The notes under the pieces were generated by a model that saw nothing but the letters and a program-made list of their open reading frames with translations, was not told where the DNA came from and did not search any database. From assembly GCF_016792905.1 (NCBI RefSeq), contig NZ_JAEULP010000083.1, forward strand, positions 1 to 40,398: a DNA stretch of 40,398 nucleotides, in the 5' to 3' direction. The translations under genes and the position numbers were made by a program. Of this stretch, positions 1 through 7,800 are shown piece after piece; within the stretch, counting starts at the first letter, position 1, and every line of letters starts with the position of its first letter. This DNA comes from Tabrizicola sp. (GTDB lineage Bacteria; Pseudomonadota; Alphaproteobacteria; Rhodobacterales; Rhodobacteraceae).

Positions 1-91
1 GCGCGATCTCCCGCTGGCTCGTGCCCCGGCGATGCTCCGCAAAGATCACCGCACGCTCGCATGCGTCCAGATGCCGCCCCCGCCTCTCCAT
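1..91 (-). CDS. IS30-type transposase, N-terminal fragment cut by window edge
   Basis: Thirty codons run from an ATG at 91 off the left edge. The peptide starts MERRGRHLDACERAVI and continues to TSQREIA. This matches the N-terminal helix-turn-helix of IS30-family transposases (the R-HL-EER-I ... G-SQREIA pattern), which binds the element's inverted repeats. Only the start is visible, so intactness cannot be judged. The roughly 50 bp ahead of the start (92-140) probably hold the element's left end, but I could not define the terminal repeat because the other end is outside the window. Confidence 0.6.
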   Translation of the reverse strand, partial: MERRGRHLDACERAVIFAEHRRGTSQREIA

Positions 92-191
92 CGCAACCCC
101 CCTCCAAACCTCAGGTGTTGCGTTCCTTTCTAGAGGCTAAGTGGTGTTAAGGTTTGGGATCCGGGTGTTCGGGTCCTGCCCCCCACCCCAT

Positions 192-214
192 CCCTCCCCC
201 ACGAGGGGGGAGGG
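192..214. terminator. GC hairpin, possible terminator between IS edge and amidase
   Basis: A run of C/T (CCCTCCCCC) is followed after a 5-nt loop by its complement (GGGGGAGGG), giving a 9-bp stem. No clear T tract follows on either strand, so it may be a hairpin-only terminator for the amidase transcript or a chance low-complexity palindrome. The rest of 92-258 shows no coding signal. Confidence 0.3.
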
Positions 215-258
215 AGGCGCTTTGCGGCTGGGCGTGGTGCGGGCTTTGGGGCGGAGGA

Positions 259-307
259 GTCGGGCTGAAGCCCGACCTACGGATGGTGCGCTTTAGCGCA
301 CCCTACG
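259..307. repeat. REP-like pair of tandem hairpins
   Basis: Two perfect hairpins lie side by side. The first is GTCGGGCT-GA-AGCCCGAC at 259-276. The second is GGTGCGCT-TT-AGCGCACC at 285-302. Each is followed by the same tail, CTACGGAT after the first and CTACGAT after the second, so they look like two units of one repeat family with different stems. The tail of the second unit contains the stop codon of the amidase gene. Such hairpins are common as dispersed repeats or transcript 3' ends in proteobacteria. Confidence 0.5.
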
Positions 308-1676
308 ATACCGCCGGAATGTCGGGCGCGAGGAGGTCGGCCAGATCGAGGAGGATGTGCTCGCAGCCGCGGTCGGCGAGGGCCTGGATGCCGAAGGGGT
401 GCGTCGCCGTGCGGCCCGTGGTGACGGCCAGGCCGGGGAGGCCCATGAAGGGCGGGGCGATCTGGGGCATCTGGGCCTCGATCACCTGGGCGAAGGCCTC
501 TGGCGAGGTGGTGTCGTAGTGGTCGGGGAAGGGCAGGCGGGCGGAGACGGGGGTCAGCAGGACCGGCCAGTCGGCGAAGAAGCCGCGCCAGAGCCGGGCG
601 AGGCGGGCGCGGGATTGCAGCGCCTTCATGAAGCTTTCCAGCGTGGGCGGCGGGGCGAGTTTCAAGAGCTCCCGATGGACGAAGCTGGCGTCGGGGTCGG
701 CTTCGCGAGTGATGGCGTCGGCCCCGCCGAGCCCGAATTCGGAGAGCCAGAGGGTGAGTTGCAGCTCCATCGCCTCGCGGAAGGGCGGGAGAGTGGGTTC
801 GCCGATCTCCCAGCCATTCGTTTCGAGGGTGCGGGCGGCTGCGGAGAGGGCATCACGGAGAACGGGGTCGGTGTCGAGGCCGTCGGGGGTGAGGGCGAGG
901 GCGGCGCGCTTGCGGTAGGGTGCGGGCGGTGGCGCGGGGGTCCACCACGGATCGCGCGGGTCGGGCTGCGACAGGGCCTGTAGCCCGAGGCGGAGGTCAG
1001 CGGCAGAGCGGGCGAGGGGGCCTGATACGGCCATCAACTGCCCGCCGATCAGCCGGTCGCCTGCGGTGGCGTTGAAGGCAGGAACACGGCCAAGGCCGGG
1101 GCGGAGGCCGTGGATACCGCAGGCATAGGCTGGATAGCGGATCGACCCCGCGATGTCGGTGCCATGGCCGATGGGTCCAAGGCCTGCGGCGACGGCCGCG
1201 GCGGCCCCGCCGGAGGAACCGCCGGGGGTGAGGCCGACGAAGGCGGGGTTCCTTGTGGCGCCGTGAAGCGAGTTGCGCGTGAACCAGCGAAGCGAGAAGG
1301 CAGGTGTGTTGGTGCGCCCGACGATGATTGCCCCGGCGCGGCGGAGGTTGGCGACGGGCGGGCTGTCCTCTGTCGCGATCAGGCCCTGCTGGATGCGCAG
1401 GCCGTTGGTCGTGGCAAAGCCCTGCTGGTCGATGTTGACCTTGACGGTGACGGGCACGCCCGCGAGCGGGCCGGGGTCGTCGCCTCGCGCAATCTTTGCG
1501 TCGACGGCGGCGGCATCGCGGAGCGCCTCGTCGTCCATCCGCTGCACGATGGCGTTGAGGCCGGGGTTGATCCGGTCGATCCGGGCGAGGGTGGCGCGGG
1601 TTGCCTCGACGGCGGAGAGCTGACCTCTGCGGATGAGGTCCACGAGCACGGATGCGGTGAGGGTGGCGGGGTCCAT
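303..1676 (-). CDS. Amidase (amidase-signature family)
   Basis: The 457-residue protein belongs to the amidase-signature superfamily, which hydrolyses amides with a Ser-cisSer-Lys triad. Visible catalytic elements are Lys79 in PVTVKVNID, the glycine/serine-rich GGSSGG loop at 152-157 with the cis-Ser, and the nucleophile Ser178 in GTDIAGSIRYPA (usually GTDIGGS, so one Gly is Ala). Length is normal for the family. The start has a good ribosome site (AAGGAG, 7 nt before ATG). There is no signal peptide, so it is cytoplasmic. The substrate cannot be read from the sequence. It lies downstream of the ygiD-like gene on the same strand, with a hairpin between them, so co-transcription is uncertain. 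Confidence 0.88.
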   Translation of the reverse strand: MDPATLTASVLVDLIRRGQLSAVEATRATLARIDRINPGLNAIVQRMDDEALRDAAAVDAKIARGDDPGPLAGVPVTVKVNIDQQGFATTNGLRIQQGLIATEDSPPVANLRRAGAIIVGRTNTPAFSLRWFTRNSLHGATRNPAFVGLTPGGSSGGAAAAVAAGLGPIGHGTDIAGSIRYPAYACGIHGLRPGLGRVPAFNATAGDRLIGGQLMAVSGPLARSAADLRLGLQALSQPDPRDPWWTPAPPPAPYRKRAALALTPDGLDTDPVLRDALSAAARTLETNGWEIGEPTLPPFREAMELQLTLWLSEFGLGGADAITREADPDASFVHRELLKLAPPPTLESFMKALQSRARLARLWRGFFADWPVLLTPVSARLPFPDHYDTTSPEAFAQVIEAQMPQIAPPFMGLPGLAVTTGRTATHPFGIQALADRGCEHILLDLADLLAPDIPAVS

Positions 1677-1762
1677 CGGGCGCTCCTTTCGGTCGGAGGG
1701 TGGACCGGATTGCCGCGATGGGGAAGGGGGTGGATCGCGCGCCCTGATCGGCGGGCGTCGGA

Positions 1763-1785
1763 GCGAGGGGTTTCACACCCCTCGC
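1763..1785. terminator. Hairpin between ygiD-like gene and amidase
   Basis: GCGAGGGGT, a 5-nt loop and ACCCCTCGC form a perfect 9-bp stem about 60 bp after the ygiD-like stop on the minus strand. No T run follows. Next to it (about 1788-1816) is a GTGGGATATTT motif resembling GGGATACTT at about 6686, a type of intergenic sequence recurrent in this group. Confidence 0.35.
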
Positions 1786-1847
1786 GCTCCCCGTGGGATA
1801 TTTGGGGAGGGAAAGCAGGGGCCGGGCTGTTCGGACGCGGCGATGGA

Positions 1848-2642
1848 TCAGCCGATCCGGTAGCTTGACGCAGTGACGCCGCCGAAGAGGTTGGTGTCAT
1901 GGTAGACCATGGTCGCCTTTTCGCCCTCTGCCGCGCCGAGGGCGGCGAAGAGGGGGACGAAATGGTCTTCCTCCTTGTGGCAGGTGCGGGCGTAGGGGGC
2001 GTCTTCCCAGTGGATCAGCCGGTCGGTGCGGTCGGCAGGCGCGGCGGCCATGGTTTCGGCGAGCCAGGCGTCGAAAGCCTCGGACGGGACCTTGGCCTGC
2101 GGCCCGAAGAGGCGGAGGTTGTGGTAGGAAAGGCCGGAGCCGACGATCAGCACGCCGTCGTCGCGCAGGGGCGCAAGCGCACGGCCAAGGGCGAAATGTT
2201 CGGCCGGGGAATAGCCCTTGCGGAGCGAGACCTGGAAGACGGGAACGCTGGCGTCGGGATACATCACGAAGGCGGGCACGAAGCAGCCGTGGTCGAAGCC
2301 CTGGTTTTCATCGAGCCGCACCGGCAGGCCCGCGGCCCGGATCAGCTCGGCGGCTTTCCGGGCAAGCTCGGGCGCGCCGGGGGCGGGGTAGACGATCTGG
2401 AAGGTTTCGGGCGGGAAGCCATGATAGTCATAGACCATCGGCGGGTTCGCGCTGGACATGACGGCGAAGGCCTCGTCCTCCCAGTGGCCGGAGATCATCA
2501 GGATCGCCTTCGGGCGTTCGGGCAGGTCCTTGACCATCTGGACGAAGCTGGCTTCGAGATTGCGGAACATCGCGCGCCAGTCCGGCATCCAGGGCCAGGG
2601 GCCGCCGCCGTGGCTGATGAAATAGGTGGGCATGCGGGTCAT
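1848..2642 (-). CDS. ygiD: YgiD-type extradiol ring-opening dioxygenase (LigB/DODA family)
   Basis: A 264-residue protein of the LigB/DODA family: metal-dependent dioxygenases that cleave catechol-type rings, close to YgiD/4,5-DOPA dioxygenase. Visible family motifs are SHGGGPWPW (His11), ISGHWE (His53), GFDHGCFVP (His118), SYHNLR (His174) and a C-terminal EDHFVPLF. His11, His53 and the last His are the likely metal ligands. The start at 2642 is chosen because GGAG lies 7 nt upstream. An in-frame extension to 2888 exists but would overlap the divergent gene and has no family similarity. It diverges from the ABC binding-protein gene and precedes the amidase. Confidence 0.87.
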   Translation of the reverse strand: MTRMPTYFISHGGGPWPWMPDWRAMFRNLEASFVQMVKDLPERPKAILMISGHWEDEAFAVMSSANPPMVYDYHGFPPETFQIVYPAPGAPELARKAAELIRAAGLPVRLDENQGFDHGCFVPAFVMYPDASVPVFQVSLRKGYSPAEHFALGRALAPLRDDGVLIVGSGLSYHNLRLFGPQAKVPSEAFDAWLAETMAAAPADRTDRLIHWEDAPYARTCHKEEDHFVPLFAALGAAEGEKATMVYHDTNLFGGVTASSYRIG

Positions 2643-2746
2643 GTCGGTCTCCGTTCCTTTGGAGAAAGGTGGGGGATGCGGGGGGGCCGCGCAACTGGGC
2701 AATTCTGGCCGGGTCTTGTGCGGGCCTGCACAGCGAGGGCGCCGGG

Positions 2747-2775
2747 TTGCAAGCGGGCGGGCCACCCGGCATAGT
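2747..2775 (+). promoter_or_regulatory. Putative sigma-70 promoter of the ABC binding-protein gene
   Basis: TTGCAA at 2747-2752 and CATAGT at 2770-2775 are separated by exactly 17 bp and sit 27 bp before the start codon. This is a plausible housekeeping promoter. It is an unverified prediction from consensus match. Confidence 0.4.
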
Positions 2776-2802
2776 CGGGCAAAACCAACGGGAGCCTGAC
2801 CG

Positions 2803-3588
2803 ATGAAACTGACTGCTGCCGCCCTTGTGGGCCTTGCCACGCTTGCCGCGCCCGCCTTTGCACAGGACCTGCCGGACCTTGCGGGCAAGGAAGTCGTGGT
2901 CGTGACCGAGAACGCCTATCCGCCGTTGCAGTTCCTGGACAAGTCCGGCGCGGCGGTGGGCTGGGAGTATGACGCGATGGCAGAGATTGCCAAGCGGCTG
3001 AACATGACGGTGAAATACGAGAACACGTCCTGGGACGCGATGATCCCGGCGGTGTCGGAAGGCCAGTACGACATTGGCATGACCGGCATCACCATCAAGG
3101 ACGAGCGCAAGGAGAAGGTCGATTTCTCGGACCCCTACATGCGGTCGGAGATGCTGATGATCGTGCGCGGGGATGAGAGCCGGTTCACCGATGCGGCGAG
3201 CTTTGCCGCGATCCCGGAGCTGCTGATTTCGGCCCAGCCGGGAACCTCGCCTTTCTACGCGGCGGTCTACAACATCCTGGACGGCAACGAGGAAAACGCG
3301 CGGATCATCAAGTTCGAGACCTTTGGCGCGGGGCTTGAGGCGCTGAAGGCGGGCGACGTGGACCTGACCCTGTCGGATTCGACGGCGGCGAATGGCTATG
3401 TCGCGGCCTCGAACGGGGCGTTGAAGATCGTGGGCGAGCCCTTGGCTTCGGAGGATTTCGGCTTCATCTTCCCGAAAGGGTCGGAGCTGGTGGCGCCGGT
3501 CAACGCGGCGATTGCTTCGATGAAGGCGGACGGCACGCTGGATGCGCTGAACCAGAAATGGTTCGTCGACTACAAGATGGGTGAGTGA
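2803..3588 (+). CDS. ABC transporter substrate-binding protein, amino-acid type (SBP family 3)
   Basis: A 261-residue periplasmic binding protein. It has a signal peptide with a predicted cut after AFA (residue 20). The mature protein starts with the family-3 fold ([55 protein letters not shown]), as in glutamine/histidine/arginine binding proteins. GGGAG precedes the ATG. The ligand is probably a polar amino acid or related small molecule and cannot be specified. It is followed after 36 bp by its permease gene. No ATPase gene follows, which is unusual because these systems are normally encoded as binding protein, permease and ATPase together. Confidence 0.87.
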   Translation: MKLTAAALVGLATLAAPAFAQDLPDLAGKEVVVVTENAYPPLQFLDKSGAAVGWEYDAMAEIAKRLNMTVKYENTSWDAMIPAVSEGQYDIGMTGITIKDERKEKVDFSDPYMRSEMLMIVRGDESRFTDAASFAAIPELLISAQPGTSPFYAAVYNILDGNEENARIIKFETFGAGLEALKAGDVDLTLSDSTAANGYVAASNGALKIVGEPLASEDFGFIFPKGSELVAPVNAAIASMKADGTLDALNQKWFVDYKMGE

Positions 3589-3624
3589 AAGGCGGCCTCC
3601 CGGCCCGGTCCGGGGGGCAAGCTG

Positions 3625-4419
3625 ATGGCCCCCAACGCCGAACCCGAGAAGGACTTTCCCTGGTGGCTGGTGATCCTTGCGGTCACCGGCCTTTGGCTGT
3701 TGTACGAGATGCTGTCGGACGCGGTGTACCGGGACGCGCTGAGGGTGCTGTCCAAGGGCCTGGTGGTCACGCTGACGGTTGCGGTGGTGGCCTATCTGGG
3801 CGCCTGCGGCATCGGGCTGGGCCTCGCCGTGATGGGCATGTCGCAGCGCATCGTCCTGCGGCAGGCGGCGCGGCTTTACATCGAGGTGATGCGGGGCGTG
3901 CCGATCATCGTGCTGCTGCTGTATGTGGCCTTCGTGCTGGTGCCGGGTGTGGTGGCGGGGGTGAATGCGGTGGCGGGCGAGGACATCCTGCGCACCCGCG
4001 ACGTGCCGCTGCTGTGGCGGGCGGTTCTTGCGCTGATGCTGGCCTATTCCGCCTTCCTGGCCGAGATCTTCCGGGCGGGGTTGCAGGCGGTGGACAAGGG
4101 CCAGATCGAGGCGGCGATGGCGCTGGGGCTGAACGGCTGGCAGCGCTTCCGCCATGTTCGATTTCCACAAGCGTTTCGGCTGATCCTGCCGCCGCTGGGT
4201 AATGATTTTGTGGCAATGGTGAAAGACAGCTCGCTGGTGGCGGTGCTGGGGATCACGGATGTCGCGCAGCTGGCCAAGGTCACGGCGGCAGGGAACTTCC
4301 GCTATTTCGAGACCTACAACGTGGCGGCCTTCCTGTATCTGGTGATGACCATCGGGTTGTCGCTGCTGCTGCGCCGGTTCGAGGCCCGGATGCGGGCGCG
4401 CGGGCGGGACGGATCGTGA
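3625..4419 (+). CDS. ABC transporter permease, His/Glu/Gln/Arg/opine family
   Basis: A 264-residue inner-membrane protein with several hydrophobic segments (about 14-31, 47-70, 88-110, 131-152, 229-250). It carries the EAA loop QIEAAMALGLNGWQRFRHVRFPQAFRLILPP, which docks onto the ATPase. The sequence LYIEVMRGVPIIVLLLY is typical of amino-acid permeases of the HisM/GlnP type. It forms an operon with the upstream binding protein. Only one permease is present, so a homodimer is likely. The partner ATPase must be encoded elsewhere or shared, because the next gene is on the opposite strand and unrelated. Confidence 0.87.
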   Translation: MAPNAEPEKDFPWWLVILAVTGLWLLYEMLSDAVYRDALRVLSKGLVVTLTVAVVAYLGACGIGLGLAVMGMSQRIVLRQAARLYIEVMRGVPIIVLLLYVAFVLVPGVVAGVNAVAGEDILRTRDVPLLWRAVLALMLAYSAFLAEIFRAGLQAVDKGQIEAAMALGLNGWQRFRHVRFPQAFRLILPPLGNDFVAMVKDSSLVAVLGITDVAQLAKVTAAGNFRYFETYNVAAFLYLVMTIGLSLLLRRFEARMRARGRDGS

Positions 4420-4425
4420 GGTGTA

Positions 4426-4449
4426 CGTCCCGGCATCGCGTCCGGGACG
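4426..4449. terminator. Bidirectional hairpin between convergent genes
   Basis: CGTCCCGG, an 8-nt loop and CCGGGACG form a perfect 8-bp stem centred in the 36-bp gap between the convergent permease and DUF599 genes. It can serve both strands. There is no strong T tract. Confidence 0.55.
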
Positions 4450-4455
4450 GTAGCC

Positions 4456-5142
4456 TTACCGCTCGCGCATCAGGATCACGGCGCGCGAGTGGCTTGCGAA
4501 TTCGCGCCGGATCAGGATGCCGGTGGCCAGCACCGTCCCCGCCAGCAGGCCCCAGGGGCCAAGCAGCCACCCCAGCGCCGCAAGGGCGTAGTAGATCGAC
4601 CGCAGCCCCCGGTTGAAGCTTTTCGCGGCGGTGATGTTGATTTCGGCCGCCTGTCCCGCGCGATGGAAGGCCTGCGGATCGCCGGGGTCGTTCGGGACGG
4701 CTGCCATCAGAATCGAGCAGTAACCAAAGAGCCGGTGCGCCCAGACGAATTTCAACAGCGCATTGGCCAGGAAGACGATCACCGGCAGCATTTTGACCGC
4801 GACGTCGGGCCCCCCGGTGATGGGCAGCTCGTCGGCCAGCCGCTCTACCGCCGCCGCATTGCCGATCACCGCCACCCCGCCGCCGATGGCGATCATGCAG
4901 GCACTGGCGAAGAAGGCGGTGCCCTGTCGCAGGCTGTCTATCAGCGTTGCGTCGAAGATGCGCGGCTGGCGGGTGACGAAGGTCTTCATCCAGTCGCGCC
5001 GGTACTCCTCCATCAGCCAGGAGACCGAGGGCCGCGTGGCGGGCGGATTCTCGCTGAACCAGCCGGACCCGAGCCAGAACAGGAGCAGAAGTCCCAGTAC
5101 GGCCAGGTCAAGAGGGGGGATCGTGCCAAGGTTCATCGTCAT
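4456..5142 (-). CDS. DUF599 family membrane protein
   Basis: A 228-residue protein matching the DUF599 family of small bacterial membrane proteins of unknown function. Hydrophobic segments lie near residues 11-28, 74-95, 117-137 and 190-212. Family-like stretches include SWLMEEYRRDWM, DSLRQGTAFFASACMIAIGG, KFVWAHRLFGYCS and INITAAKSFNRGLRSIYYALA. No catalytic motif is visible. It diverges from glcD with an 80-bp gap, so the two may share a regulatory region, but the sequence gives no evidence that it takes part in glycolate use. Confidence 0.8.
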   Translation of the reverse strand: MTMNLGTIPPLDLAVLGLLLLFWLGSGWFSENPPATRPSVSWLMEEYRRDWMKTFVTRQPRIFDATLIDSLRQGTAFFASACMIAIGGGVAVIGNAAAVERLADELPITGGPDVAVKMLPVIVFLANALLKFVWAHRLFGYCSILMAAVPNDPGDPQAFHRAGQAAEINITAAKSFNRGLRSIYYALAALGWLLGPWGLLAGTVLATGILIRREFASHSRAVILMRER

Positions 5143-5170
5143 CCGACCAGCCTAAAGGCGGGGTTTCTGC

Positions 5171-5199
5171 TTGTCAGTAGGCAGAATTGGTTATATTTA
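5171..5199 (+). promoter_or_regulatory. Putative promoter of glcDEF
   Basis: TTGTCA at 5171-5176 is followed by an AT-rich block with TATATT at 5192-5197 (15-bp spacer) or TATTTA at 5194-5199 (17-bp spacer). This is the most AT-rich stretch in the region and lies 24 bp before the glcD start. It is a consensus-based prediction. Confidence 0.5.
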
Positions 5200-5222
5200 T
5201 TTACCGGTCGAGGGGAATTGCC

Positions 5223-6656
5223 ATGGACATGCCAGTGCCGGATGCCGGAGTGCTCGCCCAGGGCGCGCGGATCGTGACGCGGCTCAAGGCCGTGCTGCCG
5301 CCCGACGCGGTGATCGACGCGCCCGAGGAACTGCGCGTCTACGAATGCGATGCGCTGACCGCCTATCGCTGCCCGCCGCTGGCCGCCGTCCTGCCACGCA
5401 CGACTGCGGAGGTGTCGGCCGTCCTGCGCATCTGCTGGGAAGAAGGCGTGCCGGTCGTGCCGCGCGGCTCGGGGACCAGCCTCGCCGGGGGCGCGATGCC
5501 GACCGCCGACAGCGTGATCCTGGGCGTCGCGCGGATGAATGCGGTGCTGGAGACGGATTACGACAACCGCTTCATCCGGGTGCAGTCGGGCCGCACCAAC
5601 CTGTCGGTCAGTGGCGCGGTCGAGGCGGAGGGGTTCTTCTACGCCCCCGATCCCTCCAGCCAGCTCGCCTGCGCCATCGCCGGGAACATCGCGATGAATT
5701 CGGGCGGGGCGCATTGCCTGAAGTACGGGGTGACGACGAACAATCTCCTTGGCGTGACGCTGGTCAGGATGGACGGGACGGTGGTCACGTTGGGCGGGCC
5801 CTGGGGGGAACCCTCGGGCCTCGACCTTCTGGGTGTGGTCTGCGGGTCGGAGGGCCAGTTGGGCGTTGTCACCGAAGCCTGGCTCCGCATCCTGCCGAAG
5901 CCCGAAGGCGCGCGGCCCGTGCTGGTCGGCTTCAACTCGAACGAGGTGGCGGGGGAATGCGTCGCCGACATCATCCGGGCGGGGATCCTGCCGGTGGCGA
6001 TCGAGTTCATGGACCGGCCCTGCATCCGTGCCACCGAGGCCTTCGCGAAAGCGGGCTACCCGGATTGCGAGGCCTTGCTGATCATCGAGGTCGAGGGGTC
6101 GGAGGCCGAGATCGCCGAACAACTGGCCCGCATCCGCCAGATCGCGCTGGCGCATGACCCGGTCGAATTCCGCGAGGCGGCCGACGAGGACCAGGCCAGA
6201 CGCATCTGGCTGGGGCGGAAGTCGGCCTTCGGCGCGATGGGGCAGATCAACGACTACATGTGCCTTGACGGGACGATCCCGGTCTCCAGCCTGCCACATG
6301 TGCTGAAACGCATCGGCGAGATGAGCCGCGACTACGGGCTGGACGTCGGCAATGTCTTCCATGCGGGCGACGGCAACATGCATCCGCTGATCCTGTTCAA
6401 CGCCAACAAACCCGGCGATCTGGAACGCTGCGAGGCCTTCGGGGCCGATATCCTGAAGCTGTGTGTCGAGGTCGGCGGGTGTCTCACCGGCGAGCATGGC
6501 GTGGGCATCGAGAAGCGCGACCTGATGACGGTGCAGTTCGCGCCCGCTGACATGGAGGCGCAGATGCGGGTGAAGGATGTGTTCGACCCGAAATGGCTGC
6601 TGAACCCGGCGAAGGTGTTCCCGCTCGCCACCACGGCAACCCGGCGCGCGGGCTGA
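5223..6656 (+). CDS. glcD: Glycolate oxidase subunit GlcD (FAD-linked)
   Basis: The FAD-binding catalytic subunit of glycolate oxidase, which converts glycolate to glyoxylate and passes electrons to GlcF. The N-terminal part is the PCMH-type FAD-binding fold (VVPRGSGTSLAGGA; SSQLACAIAGNIAMNSGGAHCLKYG; GSEGQLGVVTEAWLRI). The C-terminal part is the FAD-oxidase C domain ending with the GNMHPLIL and GGCLTGEHGVGIEKR motifs. Start: GAGGGG lies 7 nt before the ATG at 5223; a longer in-frame start at 5187 lacks a site. The 477-residue length is normal. It is the first gene of glcD-glcE-glcF. Confidence 0.95.
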   Translation: MDMPVPDAGVLAQGARIVTRLKAVLPPDAVIDAPEELRVYECDALTAYRCPPLAAVLPRTTAEVSAVLRICWEEGVPVVPRGSGTSLAGGAMPTADSVILGVARMNAVLETDYDNRFIRVQSGRTNLSVSGAVEAEGFFYAPDPSSQLACAIAGNIAMNSGGAHCLKYGVTTNNLLGVTLVRMDGTVVTLGGPWGEPSGLDLLGVVCGSEGQLGVVTEAWLRILPKPEGARPVLVGFNSNEVAGECVADIIRAGILPVAIEFMDRPCIRATEAFAKAGYPDCEALLIIEVEGSEAEIAEQLARIRQIALAHDPVEFREAADEDQARRIWLGRKSAFGAMGQINDYMCLDGTIPVSSLPHVLKRIGEMSRDYGLDVGNVFHAGDGNMHPLILFNANKPGDLERCEAFGADILKLCVEVGGCLTGEHGVGIEKRDLMTVQFAPADMEAQMRVKDVFDPKWLLNPAKVFPLATTATRRAG

Positions 6657-6717
6657 ACCCGCCGGGTGCCAGCCCCCGGACCCCCGGGATACTTGTGCTA
6701 AGATGAAAGGCAGGTCG

Positions 6718-7800
6718 ATGCGGCCTTCGAGCGAAGCGGAACTGGCGCAAGCGGTGGCGGGGGCCGCCGGGCCGCTGCTGGTGCGCGGTGGAGGAACGCG
6801 GACCATTGGTCATGCGGCGGGCGAGGTTCTGGAGACCGGGGGCCTGGCCGGGGTGGAACTGTATGAACCCGGCGCGCTGACGCTGGTGGTGCGGGCGGGG
6901 ACAGCTCTGGCCGAGGTCGAACGGGTGCTCGCGGCGGAGCGGCAGCGGCTGGCCTTCGAGGTGCCGGACCTGCGCGGGCTGCTCGGCCGCGAGGGCGTGT
7001 CGACCATCGGCGGCGTCCTGTCGGCGAATGCCTCGGGCCCGCGCCGGGTGCAGGTGGGCGCGGCGCGGGATGCGGCGCTGGGCGTGCGGTTTGTGGATGG
7101 GACCGGAGCCGTGGTGAAGAACGGCGGGCGGGTGATGAAGAACGTCACCGGCTATGACCTGGTGAAGCTTCTGGCAGGCAGCCGGGGCACCCTGGGCGTC
7201 CTGAGCGAGGTCAGCTTCAAGGTGCAGGCCCTGCCGGAAGCCGAGGCGACACTGGTGGTCGAGGGTCTTGGCGACGAGGCCGGGCTTGCCGCGCTGCGCG
7301 TGGCGCTGGGTTCGCCCTTCGACGTCTCGGGCGCGGCGCGGCATACGGGCCGCAGCCTGATCCGGGTGGAAGGCATGGCGGGCTCGGTGGCCTATCGGGT
7401 CGGGCGGCTTGGCGCGCTCGTCGGGGGTGACGTGAGCGTGGCGGAGGCCGAGGCTTCCGCCATGCTCTGGCGTGGAGTGCGGGATGTTGCGCCGCTTACC
7501 GGCAAGACGGGCGAGGTCTGGCGGATCGCCACTTTGCCCACCGCGGCAGCAGAGGTGGTGTCGCGCACGGGTGGAGAGGCGCTGTGGGACTGGGGCGGCG
7601 GACTGGTCTGGCTGCTCCTCGATCCGGGCCGGGGCGCCGAGGTCGCTGCCGCCGTTGCCGGGCGCGGCCATGCCACGCTGGTGAAGGGCGAGGGCGGTCC
7701 GGTCTTCCCGCCCGAGGGTCCGGACGTGGCGGCGCTGGTGGCGGGGCTCAAGGCGAAGTTTGATCCGAGGGGCATCCTGAACCGGGGGATGATGGGCTGA
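6718..7800 (+). CDS. glcE: Glycolate oxidase subunit GlcE
   Basis: The second FAD-binding subunit of the membrane-associated glycolate oxidase. It is about 360 residues and resembles the N-terminal half of GlcD (LLVRGGGTRTIG; VSTIGGVLSANASGPRRVQVGAARDAALGVRFVDG; VTGYDLVKLLAGSRGTLGVLSEVSFKV). The ATG at 6718 is preferred because AAAGGCAGG precedes it and homologues start MRPxxEAEL. An ATG at 6703, five codons earlier, lies inside an intergenic GGGATACTT...GATGAAAGG motif and is less likely. The TGA overlaps the glcF start by one base (TGATG), so the two are translationally coupled. Confidence 0.93.
   Translation: MRPSSEAELAQAVAGAAGPLLVRGGGTRTIGHAAGEVLETGGLAGVELYEPGALTLVVRAGTALAEVERVLAAERQRLAFEVPDLRGLLGREGVSTIGGVLSANASGPRRVQVGAARDAALGVRFVDGTGAVVKNGGRVMKNVTGYDLVKLLAGSRGTLGVLSEVSFKVQALPEAEATLVVEGLGDEAGLAALRVALGSPFDVSGAARHTGRSLIRVEGMAGSVAYRVGRLGALVGGDVSVAEAEASAMLWRGVRDVAPLTGKTGEVWRIATLPTAAAEVVSRTGGEALWDWGGGLVWLLLDPGRGAEVAAAVAGRGHATLVKGEGGPVFPPEGPDVAALVAGLKAKFDPRGILNRGMMG

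Noticed and set aside
2428-4170. 580-codon open frame on the minus strand over the ABC genes
   Set aside because: It is His/Arg/Gln-rich with no domain, and lies antisense to the binding protein and permease, whose motifs are intact. High-GC codon bias creates such frames.
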